21,416 nt of DNA, taken from the NCBI GenBank assembly GCA_036493755.1, contig DASXPG010000113.1:1-21416 (forward strand), in the 5' to 3' direction. Positions 15,448 to 21,416 of this stretch are shown here, piece after piece; within the stretch, counting starts at the first letter, position 1; each line of letters begins with the position of its first letter. The notes under the pieces were generated by a model, which saw nothing but the letters and a program-made list of their open reading frames with translations, was not told the origin of the DNA and did not search any database. The position numbers and the translations under genes are program-made. The stretch is from DASXPG01 sp036493755 (GTDB lineage Bacteria > Gemmatimonadota > Gemmatimonadetes > Gemmatimonadales > JACORV01).

Positions 15448-15483
15448 CTAGCGGGATAATCTATGCCGAAGTAGTCTCGAAGG

Positions 15484-17592
15484 ATGAAGACTTCCCTTCT
15501 TGTAACCATCGCGCTCGTCCTCGCCGCCCGGGGCGCCGAGGCCCAGCTCCCGGCGAGCAATCCCTTCGCCGCGCCCAGCTCGCTGCAATACCAGGCGCCT
15601 GACTTCAGCCGTATTACCAACGGCGACTTCCAGCCGGCGATCGAAGAGGGGATGCGCCAGCAGCTCGCCGAAGTCGGGGCGATCGTTCACGACGCGTCCG
15701 CGCCGACATTCGCCAACACGATCATCCCGCTGGAGCGCTCGGGCGCATTGCTCAGCCGCGTGCAGCGGGTCTTCGGCGGCCTCACCCAGAGCAACACCAA
15801 CGACACCCTCCAGGCGGTGCAGCGCGCTCTCGCGCCCCGGCTCGCCGCGCATCGCGACGCGATCAACCTGAACGACACGCTCTTCCAGCGGATCAAGAGT
15901 CTTTTCGATCGGCGCCAGAGCCTCGGGCTCGATTCGCTCCAGCGTCTGGTCGTGGAGCGCTACTACAAGGACTTCGTGCGCTCGGGCGCGGCGCTCCCCG
16001 AGGCCGACAAGGGCCGGCTCCGCGCGATGAACCGCGAGATCGCGCAGCTCTCCAACGAGTTCGGCAGGCACGTGCTCGCCGGAACCCGGGCGAGCGCGGT
16101 AGAAGTGGACGACTCGACCCAGCTCGCGGGGTTGAGCGCGGGCGAGATCACCGCGGCGAGCACCGCCGCCCAGGCGCGCGGCCTCACCGGCAAGTGGCTG
16201 ATCCCGCTCCAGAACACCACCCAGCAGCCGGCGCAGTCGGAGCTGACCAACCGCCCGCTGCGGCAGCGGCTCTTCGATGCGTCGACGCTGCGCAATGCAA
16301 AGAGCGACAGCAACGACAATCGCGCCGTGATCATCCGGCTGGCCGATCTGCGCGCGTCGCGCGCCCGGCTCCTCGGTTACCCGACCTTCGCGGCCTACGG
16401 CCTCGAAGAGCAGATGGCGAAGAATCCCGACAACGCCATCGCGCTGATGGCTCGGATCGCGGCGCCCGCGACAGCCAAGGCCGCGGGCGAGGCCGCCGAT
16501 ATGCAGGCTCTCGTCGACCAGCAGCACGGCGGCTTTCAGCTCCAGCCCTGGGACTGGCAGTACTATGCCGAGCAGGTGCGGGCCTCTCGGTTTGCGCTCG
16601 ACGAGGCGCAGATCAGGCCTTACTTCGAGCTGGACAGCGTGCTGGTGAACGGCGTCTTCTATACCGCGAACCGGATGTACGGGCTGACCTTCCACCGGCG
16701 CACCGACATTCCCGTGTATCAGCCCGACGTGCGGGTCTACGAGGTGTTCGACCACGATACCTCGTTAGGCCTCTTCTACGGCGACTACTTCAAGCGCGAC
16801 AACAAGGCCGGCGGCGCCTGGACCAGCTCCTTCGTCCCCCGCTCGGCACTGTTAGGCACCCGGCCGGTGATCACCAATACCTGCAACTTCCAGCCGCCGG
16901 CGCCGGGGCAGCCGCCGCTGATCACTCCCGGCGAAGTGACCACGATGTTCCACGAGTTCGGCCACGCGCTGGCGGCGTTCATGAATGCCGCGCCGTATCC
17001 CCGGCTTCAGGGGCTGCCGCGGGACTTCGTGGAAGTGCCGTCGCAGTTCAACGCCCACTTTGCCTTCGATCCTTCGATCTTTGCGCACTACGCGCGCCAC
17101 TACCAGACCGGCGCGCCGATGCCCGCCGAGCTGGTGGCGAAGATCCAGCGCGCGGCAACCTTCGACCAGGGCTTCGCGACCACCGAGTACCTCGCCGCCG
17201 CGCTGCTGGACATGGCGTGGCACACCCTGGGACCGGACGATCATCCGGCCAACGCCGATTCGTTCGAGACCGCGGCGCTTCAGCGCTACCACGTGGACGT
17301 CGCGCTGGTTCCGCCGCGCTATCACTCGACCTACTTCTCGCACATCTGGAGCGGCGGGTACTCGGCGGGTTATTACGCCTACATCTGGAGCGAGGTGCTC
17401 GACGCCGACGCCTTCGCCTGGTTTACCGAGCATGGCGGCGCCACGAGGGCGAACGGCCAGCGCTTCCGTGACCTGGTGCTCTCACGCGGCGGCAGCGGCG
17501 ACATGGCGACGATCTACCGGCAGTTCCGGGGCAGGGATCCCGATATCGGGCCGCTGCTGCGGATTCGCGGATTGACGGAAGCGACACCATGA
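15484..17592 (+). CDS. Secreted M3-family metallopeptidase (peptidyl-dipeptidase Dcp-like)
   Basis: The protein has 702 residues with a signal peptide at 1-20 (AEA before Gln). The zinc site HEFGHAL (His490, Glu491, His494) is followed by DFVEVPSQF, whose Glu517 is the usual third ligand in the M3 family. The C-terminal motif YHSTYFSHIWSGGYSAGYYAYIWSEVLDAD, read in parts, matches M3 peptidyl-dipeptidases. It should cut dipeptides from the C-terminus of peptides in the periplasm. GAAGG lies directly before ATG 15484. A GATAAT at 15455-15460 could be a -10 box, but its -35 partner is weak. Two GTTAGGC heptamers lie inside the gene, each using a TTA leucine codon. Confidence 0.93.
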   Translation: MKTSLLVTIALVLAARGAEAQLPASNPFAAPSSLQYQAPDFSRITNGDFQPAIEEGMRQQLAEVGAIVHDASAPTFANTIIPLERSGALLSRVQRVFGGLTQSNTNDTLQAVQRALAPRLAAHRDAINLNDTLFQRIKSLFDRRQSLGLDSLQRLVVERYYKDFVRSGAALPEADKGRLRAMNREIAQLSNEFGRHVLAGTRASAVEVDDSTQLAGLSAGEITAASTAAQARGLTGKWLIPLQNTTQQPAQSELTNRPLRQRLFDASTLRNAKSDSNDNRAVIIRLADLRASRARLLGYPTFAAYGLEEQMAKNPDNAIALMARIAAPATAKAAGEAADMQALVDQQHGGFQLQPWDWQYYAEQVRASRFALDEAQIRPYFELDSVLVNGVFYTANRMYGLTFHRRTDIPVYQPDVRVYEVFDHDTSLGLFYGDYFKRDNKAGGAWTSSFVPRSALLGTRPVITNTCNFQPPAPGQPPLITPGEVTTMFHEFGHALAAFMNAAPYPRLQGLPRDFVEVPSQFNAHFAFDPSIFAHYARHYQTGAPMPAELVAKIQRAATFDQGFATTEYLAAALLDMAWHTLGPDDHPANADSFETAALQRYHVDVALVPPRYHSTYFSHIWSGGYSAGYYAYIWSEVLDADAFAWFTEHGGATRANGQRFRDLVLSRGGSGDMATIYRQFRGRDPDIGPLLRIRGLTEATP

Positions 17593-17654
17593 GGTGACGA
17601 CCGCGAGACGAGCATGGGCGAATCCCTGTCACACCCCCCGTGCAGATTCGCGGC

Positions 17655-17765
17655 ATGGAAAACACCGTCGGCTACCTTGCCTGTCCGGCACCGGTCTGGT
17701 CCATTCTCGGCGCAGCGCTCGGCGGGCTGCTGATCGGTTTCACCCTCGCCCGCCGCCGGCGTTAG
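17655..17765 (+). CDS. Candidate 36-residue membrane peptide upstream of the WYL pair
   Basis: The frame starts MENTVGYLACPAPVW, continues as a hydrophobic segment with glycine-zipper spacing (ILGAALGGLLIGFTLA) and ends RRRR. The third codon positions are mostly G or C, as in the real genes here. Its TAG ends 7 bp before the GTG of the first WYL regulator, so it may couple to it. There is no good ribosome-binding site. It resembles small single-span proteins but I know no homologue; it may be chance. Confidence 0.4.
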   Translation: MENTVGYLACPAPVWSILGAALGGLLIGFTLARRRR

Positions 17766-17772
17766 GTTCACC

Positions 17773-18858
17773 GTGAGCGCGAGCAAGACGAGCCGCTGGC
17801 TGGATCTGCTGGCCTATCTCCTCCAGCACCGCTTCCCGGTGACGCGCGAGGAGATCTACCGGCACGTTGCCGCGTACCGGGCCGATTTCGAGTCCGCCGC
17901 CGACGATCGGGCCCAGGAATCGCTGCGCCGCAAGTTCGAGCGCGACAAGGACGAGCTGCGCGAGCTTGGCATAACGATCGAGAGCATCACGCTCGAGGGC
18001 GCGCCGGGCGACGAGGCCAACACCGGCTATCGGCTGCGCGAGCGCGATTTCTATCTGCCATACCTGGTCGCCGAGAATGCGCCGGGTCCAACCCGGCCCT
18101 ATCCCGGCCTGAAGCGCCTTCCATTGGAGAAGGGCGACATCGCGTTGCTCGATCGCGCCACTCGCCGCGTCGCGCAGTCGGGACTTCCCGGTCTCGCTGA
18201 GGCCGCTACTTCGGCCCGCCGCAAACTGGAATTCGATCTTTCGCTGCCGCTGCATGCCATCGAGCGCGTTCTCTCCCGGCCCCTGACGGGAGACGCGGCC
18301 AGATCGCTCGACACCCTCCAGCGCGCGGTGCAGGCGCGAAACGCGGTGGGCTGCCGGTATTTCGCCATCGGCCGCGACCAGGATGAGGAGCGCCTCATCG
18401 AGCCATTCGGGCTCTTCTTCAGCTGGGGCCGCTGGTACGTCGCTGCTTTTTCGCGCGAGCGGAAGGCGATGCGCGTGTTCCGGGTCGACCGGATGCGCGA
18501 TGCCGAGCTGCTCAGGGGCGCCGAGGCCGCGTTCGAGGTGCCGGAGTCATTCAACATCCGCGACTATGGTGTGCGCGCGCCCTGGGAGCTGAGCGACGCG
18601 CCGCCCGTCGCCGTGGAGGTCCGCTTCACCTTTCCCGATTCGCGTTGGGTGCTGGCCGAAGGCATCGGCAACGCCGTGGACGAGATGCTCGATGACGGCG
18701 GGGCGGTCATCGCCTTCGCGGTGCGGGACCGCGGGCCATTCCTGCGCTGGCTGCTGACCTTCGGGCCTCGCGCACAGGTTCTGTCGCCTGACGAGGTGGC
18801 GGCCGCGCTTGCCGAGCTACGCGGCAGGGTCGCGGCGTTGTACGCGGAGGCGAAGTGA
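17773..18858 (+). CDS. WYL-domain transcriptional regulator (PafB-like)
   Basis: The protein has 361 residues: an N-terminal winged helix (RWLDLLAYLLQHRFPVTREEIYRHV), a WYL domain with GRWYVAAFSRERKAMRVFRVDRM near 215-240 read in parts, and a C-terminal WCX-like domain ending FLRWLLTFGPRAQVLSPDEV. WYL proteins bind DNA and sense a nucleic-acid or nucleotide ligand. The next gene is a second WYL protein overlapping by 4 bp, the arrangement of pafB-pafC, which in actinobacteria activates the DNA-damage response. The start is GTG 17773, with a weak TAGG upstream. Confidence 0.88.
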   Translation: MSASKTSRWLDLLAYLLQHRFPVTREEIYRHVAAYRADFESAADDRAQESLRRKFERDKDELRELGITIESITLEGAPGDEANTGYRLRERDFYLPYLVAENAPGPTRPYPGLKRLPLEKGDIALLDRATRRVAQSGLPGLAEAATSARRKLEFDLSLPLHAIERVLSRPLTGDAARSLDTLQRAVQARNAVGCRYFAIGRDQDEERLIEPFGLFFSWGRWYVAAFSRERKAMRVFRVDRMRDAELLRGAEAAFEVPESFNIRDYGVRAPWELSDAPPVAVEVRFTFPDSRWVLAEGIGNAVDEMLDDGGAVIAFAVRDRGPFLRWLLTFGPRAQVLSPDEVAAALAELRGRVAALYAEAK

Positions 18859-19793
18859 GCGGCACCGCCGGCGCGCAGATCGACCGGATTGTCGCGCTCG
18901 TTGCGGAGTTGTCGCGCCGCACCGAGGCGGGGAGCGACGACGCTACCCTGGCGGAGCTGGCGGTGCGCTTCGGTGTCACGCCGGACCAGATCCGGCACGA
19001 CGTCGTGGCGCTGACGGCGGCGAGCGAGGATGTTGGCGCCGATTGGCTCAGCTCCATCGGCATCCAGCAGGAGGGGGACCGGCTGTCCGTCACCAGCCGT
19101 GGGCCGTTCCGCCGGCCGGTGCGCCTGACGATGCCGGAGCTGGCCGCGATCCAGATCGGCCTCGCCGCCGAATCGGTCACGCCGTCGCCGCTGGCCCGGG
19201 CGTTCTCGGCGCTCATAGAGAAGAGGGGCGGGGCGCAGAGCCGGACGTCCGGGATGCGCGTGGCGCCGGCGGCATCGGATGACGAAACGAGAGAGCTCCG
19301 GCTGACTCGTGAGGCGGTGGATCAGCGGCGCCTGTTGCTGTTCAAGTACGCCGGAAGCGGCGATCTGGTCGGCGTGGATCGCGCCGTCGAGCCCCACGAC
19401 ATCGTGTACCAGGAGGGGCGGTACTACATCGTGGCCTTCTGCCGGCGCGCCGACGGGTGGCGAAACTTCCGCGCGGACCGGGTGCTCGACGCGTCGCTGG
19501 ATGACGCGAACTTCACCCGCCGAGCCGACGTGCCGAGCGCGGCGTCAGGGACGGTGTTCCGGGCCGCGGATGTGGTGGATGCGGTGAACGTGAGGTTCGC
19601 GCCGAGCATCGCGCGGTGGATTCGCGAGCGCCATCCGGATGCGCGGGATGACGAGGATGGCGGGGTGATCGTCACCTACCAGGTGTCGGATCCGCAGTGG
19701 CTGGTGCGGACGGTGCTTCAGTACGGCGCGGATGCCGTGGTGGTGGGGCCGGAGGAGTATCGGGCGGCGATGCGGGCGAGTCTAGGCGCTTGA
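18855..19793 (+). CDS. WYL-domain transcriptional regulator (PafC-like)
   Basis: The protein has 312 residues: an N-terminal helix-turn-helix (LAELAVRFGVTPDQIRHDVVAL), a middle WYL domain with GRYYIVAFCRRADGW followed by NFRADRV, and a C-terminal domain ending WLVRTVLQYGADAVVVGP. The GTG start at 18855 overlaps the previous stop (GTGA), and GGAGG lies four bases before it. A heterodimer or intramolecular-like pairing with the upstream WYL protein is likely by analogy to PafBC. Target genes are not indicated in the window. Confidence 0.88.
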   Translation: MSGTAGAQIDRIVALVAELSRRTEAGSDDATLAELAVRFGVTPDQIRHDVVALTAASEDVGADWLSSIGIQQEGDRLSVTSRGPFRRPVRLTMPELAAIQIGLAAESVTPSPLARAFSALIEKRGGAQSRTSGMRVAPAASDDETRELRLTREAVDQRRLLLFKYAGSGDLVGVDRAVEPHDIVYQEGRYYIVAFCRRADGWRNFRADRVLDASLDDANFTRRADVPSAASGTVFRAADVVDAVNVRFAPSIARWIRERHPDARDDEDGGVIVTYQVSDPQWLVRTVLQYGADAVVVGPEEYRAAMRASLGA

Positions 19794-19803
19794 AGGGTGA
19801 TTC

Positions 19804-19860
19804 TGCGCCACGGCGCGATGTTGCGATACTCGGCCGGCCGAGCTTACAGTGTACTGTGGC
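19804..19860 (+). promoter_or_regulatory. Conserved 57-bp upstream element, copy 2
   Basis: This is the counterpart of 6276-6332, with 45 of 57 identical positions and no gaps. Here the inner palindrome is perfect (CTCGGCCGGCCGAG, 19829-19842). The TATAAT of copy 1 is replaced by TACTGT, so promoter strength may differ. A shortened relative of the small coiled-coil gene follows directly, which argues that element and gene were duplicated together. Confidence 0.6.
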
Positions 19861-19870
19861 GGCTGACCTC

Positions 19871-20074
19871 ATGCGCTTCGATTCTCGGCTGTCCGAAACC
19901 AGGGCGGACATCGACGCCCTGCGTGGCGACCTTCAGAAGAGCGTTCTTGATCTGCGTGACCGACTGTCAACCAGCGAAAAGAACCTGATCCATTGGATAT
20001 TCCGATTCTGGATCGGGCAGATCACCCTAGCAGTCGGATTGGCTCTCGCATTTCGTCAGTTCTGGGAACGCTGA
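19871..20074 (+). CDS. Shortened relative of the small coiled-coil/membrane protein
   Basis: From ATG 19871 the protein has 67 residues (72 from GTG 19856). It holds a charged coiled-coil stretch (RADIDALRGDLQKSVLDL) and a C-terminal membrane segment (WIFRFWIGQITLAVGLALAF). The W-x3-FW-(L/I)-G pattern at the membrane segment matches the protein at 6352-6630, but the N-terminal globular part of about 45 residues is missing. The upstream element joins almost directly to the coil region, so this looks like a copy with an internal deletion. Its 3' end overlaps the SET-domain reading frame. Confidence 0.6.
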   Translation: MRFDSRLSETRADIDALRGDLQKSVLDLRDRLSTSEKNLIHWIFRFWIGQITLAVGLALAFRQFWER

Positions 20075-20529
20075 AGCGCCGATCGTTCTCGATCCTGAAG
20101 TCGCCGATCCAGGGCCGCGGCGCCTTTGCGACGCGCACCATCGAGTCCGGCACCCGCCTGGTCGAATACACCGGCGAGCTGCTCACCCCCGCCCAGGCCG
20201 AGGCGCGCTATCCCGACGTCGAGGGCGAGCGGCACCACACCTTCCTCTTTGCCATCGACGACCGCATCGTGATCGACGCCGCCGTCGGCGGCAACGCCGC
20301 CCGGTGGATCAATCACTCCTGCGCGCCTAACTGTGACGCCGTTGCCGAGGGGTCGAAGATCTGGATCGATGCGATCCGGGATATCAAACCGGGCGAAGAG
20401 CTGACCTATGACTACGCGTATGTCCTCGAGGAACGCCACACCCCGGCCGCCAAGCGGCGCTTCCCTTGCAATTGCGGTGCGCCGACTTGCCGCGGAACCC
20501 TGCTGATACCCAAACGAGACGCGCGCTGA
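19993..20529 (+). CDS. SET-domain protein (putative lysine methyltransferase)
   Basis: The frame has 178 residues from TTG 19993. The SET domain starts at about residue 27: SPIQGRGAFATRTI, EYTGELL, then NHSCAPNC (the AdoMet/active-site pseudoknot motif) and GEELTYDYAY. A post-SET zinc cluster (CNCGAPTCRG) follows. It would transfer methyl groups from S-adenosylmethionine to lysine; bacterial substrates are mostly unknown. TTG 19993 is the only standard start giving an intact domain, but it lies deep inside the preceding small gene. Similar proteins as I know them begin near MKRRSF, which here is CTG AAG CGC at 20071, overlapping the small gene's stop as CTGA. The real start may therefore be a CTG. 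Confidence 0.85.
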   Translation: MDIPILDRADHPSSRIGSRISSVLGTLKRRSFSILKSPIQGRGAFATRTIESGTRLVEYTGELLTPAQAEARYPDVEGERHHTFLFAIDDRIVIDAAVGGNAARWINHSCAPNCDAVAEGSKIWIDAIRDIKPGEELTYDYAYVLEERHTPAAKRRFPCNCGAPTCRGTLLIPKRDAR

Positions 20530-20552
20530 TGGGCAAGCGAGACGCGCGCTGA
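20515..20552 (+). repeat. 15-bp direct repeat CGAGACGCGCGCTGA at the SET gene end
   Basis: The same 15 bases occur at 20515-20529 and 20538-20552, 23 bp apart. The first copy supplies the last codons and TGA stop of the SET gene; the second forms the first arm of the double-hairpin element. This could be a duplication made when the hairpin element inserted or expanded. Confidence 0.75.
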
Positions 20553-20589
20553 GAGCGCGCGCTCGGCACAACAGGCGCTAAGAGCGCCT
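20543..20589. repeat. Double-hairpin element, copy 2, between convergent genes
   Basis: Stem 1 is CGCGCGC/GCGCGCG with loop TGAGA; stem 2 is AGGCGCT/AGCGCCT with loop AAG, here extended by one C-G pair. 44 of 47 bases match copy 1 at 7788-7834. The A-T pair in stem 1 of copy 1 is G-C here, so pairing is kept. It sits between the convergent SET gene and queF, the same context as copy 1. Confidence 0.82.
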
Positions 20590-20593
20590 GCGC

Positions 20594-20995
20594 TTACCGA
20601 CTCGCCTCGGCGACCAGAGCAATTCCCCCGCGCACATTCTGATGGACCTGCACGATCACAGATCGGGGCGAAATGGCTCGGGCAATGTCGTCGGCTATTG
20701 TTGCCGCCAGGCTTTCGCAGAAGGCCGGGGCATCGCGGAACGACCAGAGGTAGAACTTCAGCGACCGTGACTCGATGCAGCGCTTGTTGGGGACGTACTC
20801 GATGGTCACTCGGCCGAAATCGGGCTGGCCTGATCTCGGGCATATCGACGTGAACTCGAGCGCTTCCATCCGGACCCGCTGAACGTTTGGTGCGGGGAAG
20901 GCTTCGCTTTTCAGTGCGGCCCGCGCTTCAGCCGTGTCCTTCGGCTTGGGGAGCGAGCCGGATTTCGGCAGGCCTCCCCCAATGGTTGTCTTCAC
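20594..20995 (-). CDS. queF: NADPH-dependent 7-cyano-7-deazaguanine (preQ0) reductase QueF
   Basis: The protein has 133 residues, the short single-domain QueF type. FTSICPRSGQPDFG holds the catalytic Cys52 and Asp59, and YVPNKRCIESRSLKFYLWSFRD holds the QueF signature with Glu75. It reduces preQ0 to preQ1 in queuosine synthesis, in the cytoplasm. The start is GTG 20995, with GAGG close before it. It diverges from queC across 24 bp, a gap too short for a riboswitch, so the two pathway genes probably share an overlapping promoter region. Confidence 0.95.
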   Translation of the reverse strand: MKTTIGGGLPKSGSLPKPKDTAEARAALKSEAFPAPNVQRVRMEALEFTSICPRSGQPDFGRVTIEYVPNKRCIESRSLKFYLWSFRDAPAFCESLAATIADDIARAISPRSVIVQVHQNVRGGIALVAEASR

Positions 20996-21019
20996 GCCTC
21001 AATAATAGCTTCCTTGGCT

Positions 21020-21416
21020 ATGACCGCATCCAGACGAGCGGTGGTTCTTCTGAGTGGTGGCGTGGACTCGGCCACCGCCCTCGCCGTTGCCAGGTCGCAG
21101 GGCCTCGAGTGCTACGCGCTGTCTTTCGCCTACGGCCAGCGGCACGCCTATGAGCTCGAGGCCGCCGGGCGGGTCGCGGCCGCGCTCGGGGTGGCCCGGC
21201 ACGAGACTCTTCAGATCGATCTGCGCGCCTTCGGCGGCTCGGCGCTCACCGATGACATCGCCGTTCCCAAGGATCGCCCGGAATCAGAGATGAGCAGCGC
21301 CATCCCCGTCACCTATGTCCCGGCGCGCAATACCATCTTTCTCTCATTTGCCTTGGCCTGGGCCGAGACGCTGGGCGCGCACGACATCTTCCTCGGCGTC
21401 AATGCGTTGGACTACA
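21020..21416 (+). CDS. queC: 7-cyano-7-deazaguanine synthase QueC (3' end outside window)
   Basis: The frame opens at ATG 21020 and runs 132 codons to the window edge. It shows the PP-loop ATP-pyrophosphatase motif LLSGGVDSATAL near residue 10-20, FAYGQRHAYELEAA, the QueC signature YVPARNTIFLSFAL and GVNALDY. QueC converts 7-carboxy-7-deazaguanine, ammonia and ATP to preQ0, the substrate of QueF encoded on the opposite strand. The zinc-binding C-terminal part lies beyond the window. Confidence 0.95.
   Translation, partial: MTASRRAVVLLSGGVDSATALAVARSQGLECYALSFAYGQRHAYELEAAGRVAAALGVARHETLQIDLRAFGGSALTDDIAVPKDRPESEMSSAIPVTYVPARNTIFLSFALAWAETLGAHDIFLGVNALDY

Noticed and set aside
15448..15483. 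Defined divergent promoter pair
   Set aside because: A GATAAT is present, but the -35 match is poor and the gap is 36 bp, so I could not assign promoters with confidence.
15448..16755. 435-codon minus-strand frame opposite the M3 peptidase
   Set aside because: Arg/Glu/Val-rich shadow with no recognizable domain; the plus frame has the signal peptide and zinc site.
20996..21019. preQ1 riboswitch controlling the queuosine genes
   Set aside because: Only 24 bp separate the two divergent starts, which is too short for a preQ1 aptamer plus expression platform.

Overview
The window is GC-rich, densely coding bacterial chromosome with no tRNA, rRNA, insertion sequence, phage gene or CRISPR array that I can see. 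The content suggests a member of the Gemmatimonadota or a close neighbour. The clues are several secreted zinc peptidases whose signal peptides end in A-x-A before Gln, a small coiled-coil/membrane protein starting (V/M)PITAKLSRRFYEKLGDD, a PafBC-like tandem WYL pair, and frequent GTG/TTG starts. This placement is an inference and rests on no database search.

Layout, left to right. (1) 1-3963, minus strand: an ECF sigma factor overlaps by 4 bp a membrane protein that carries about 20 tandem nonapeptide repeats outside the membrane. A GTCAAGCA x5 repeat and an intrinsic terminator follow, then a long secreted metallopeptidase with propeller-like repeats that runs off the left edge. (2) 4061-6261, plus strand: an RsbW-like kinase and an RsbV-like STAS protein (partner-switching pair), then a MATE exporter in the same reading frame as the STAS gene just after its TAG. 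(3) 6276-7777: a conserved upstream element, a small coiled-coil/membrane protein, and a shortened, atypical Rho. (4) 7788-10262: a double-hairpin element between convergent genes, then a secreted M1 aminopeptidase. (5) 10379-14469, minus: an MHYT-PAS hybrid histidine kinase and a REC-GGDEF-EAL c-di-GMP protein, translationally coupled. (6) 14662-17592: a nitrilase-family hydrolase divergent from a secreted M3 peptidase. (7) 17655-20529, plus: a 36-codon membrane peptide, two WYL regulators, a second copy of the conserved upstream element with a shortened relative of the small protein, and an overlapping SET-domain gene. (8) 20543-21416: a second copy of the double hairpin, then divergent queF and queC of 7-deazaguanine (queuosine) metabolism, with queC cut by the right edge.

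Three signals cross the gene boundaries. First, the 7-mer GTTAGGC/GCCTAAC occurs 13 times on both strands, nearly always inside genes, as Leu-Gly (TTA GGC) or Pro-Asn (CCT AAC) codons. Second, a 47-bp double hairpin occurs twice, both times between convergent genes, with a compensatory base-pair change in one stem. Third, a 57-bp palindrome-containing element precedes two related small genes 13.5 kb apart. The best candidate for an undescribed system is the sigma factor/nonapeptide-repeat membrane protein pair, perhaps together with the downstream metallopeptidase. It looks like a cell-envelope signalling module with an anti-sigma-like protein of unfamiliar architecture.
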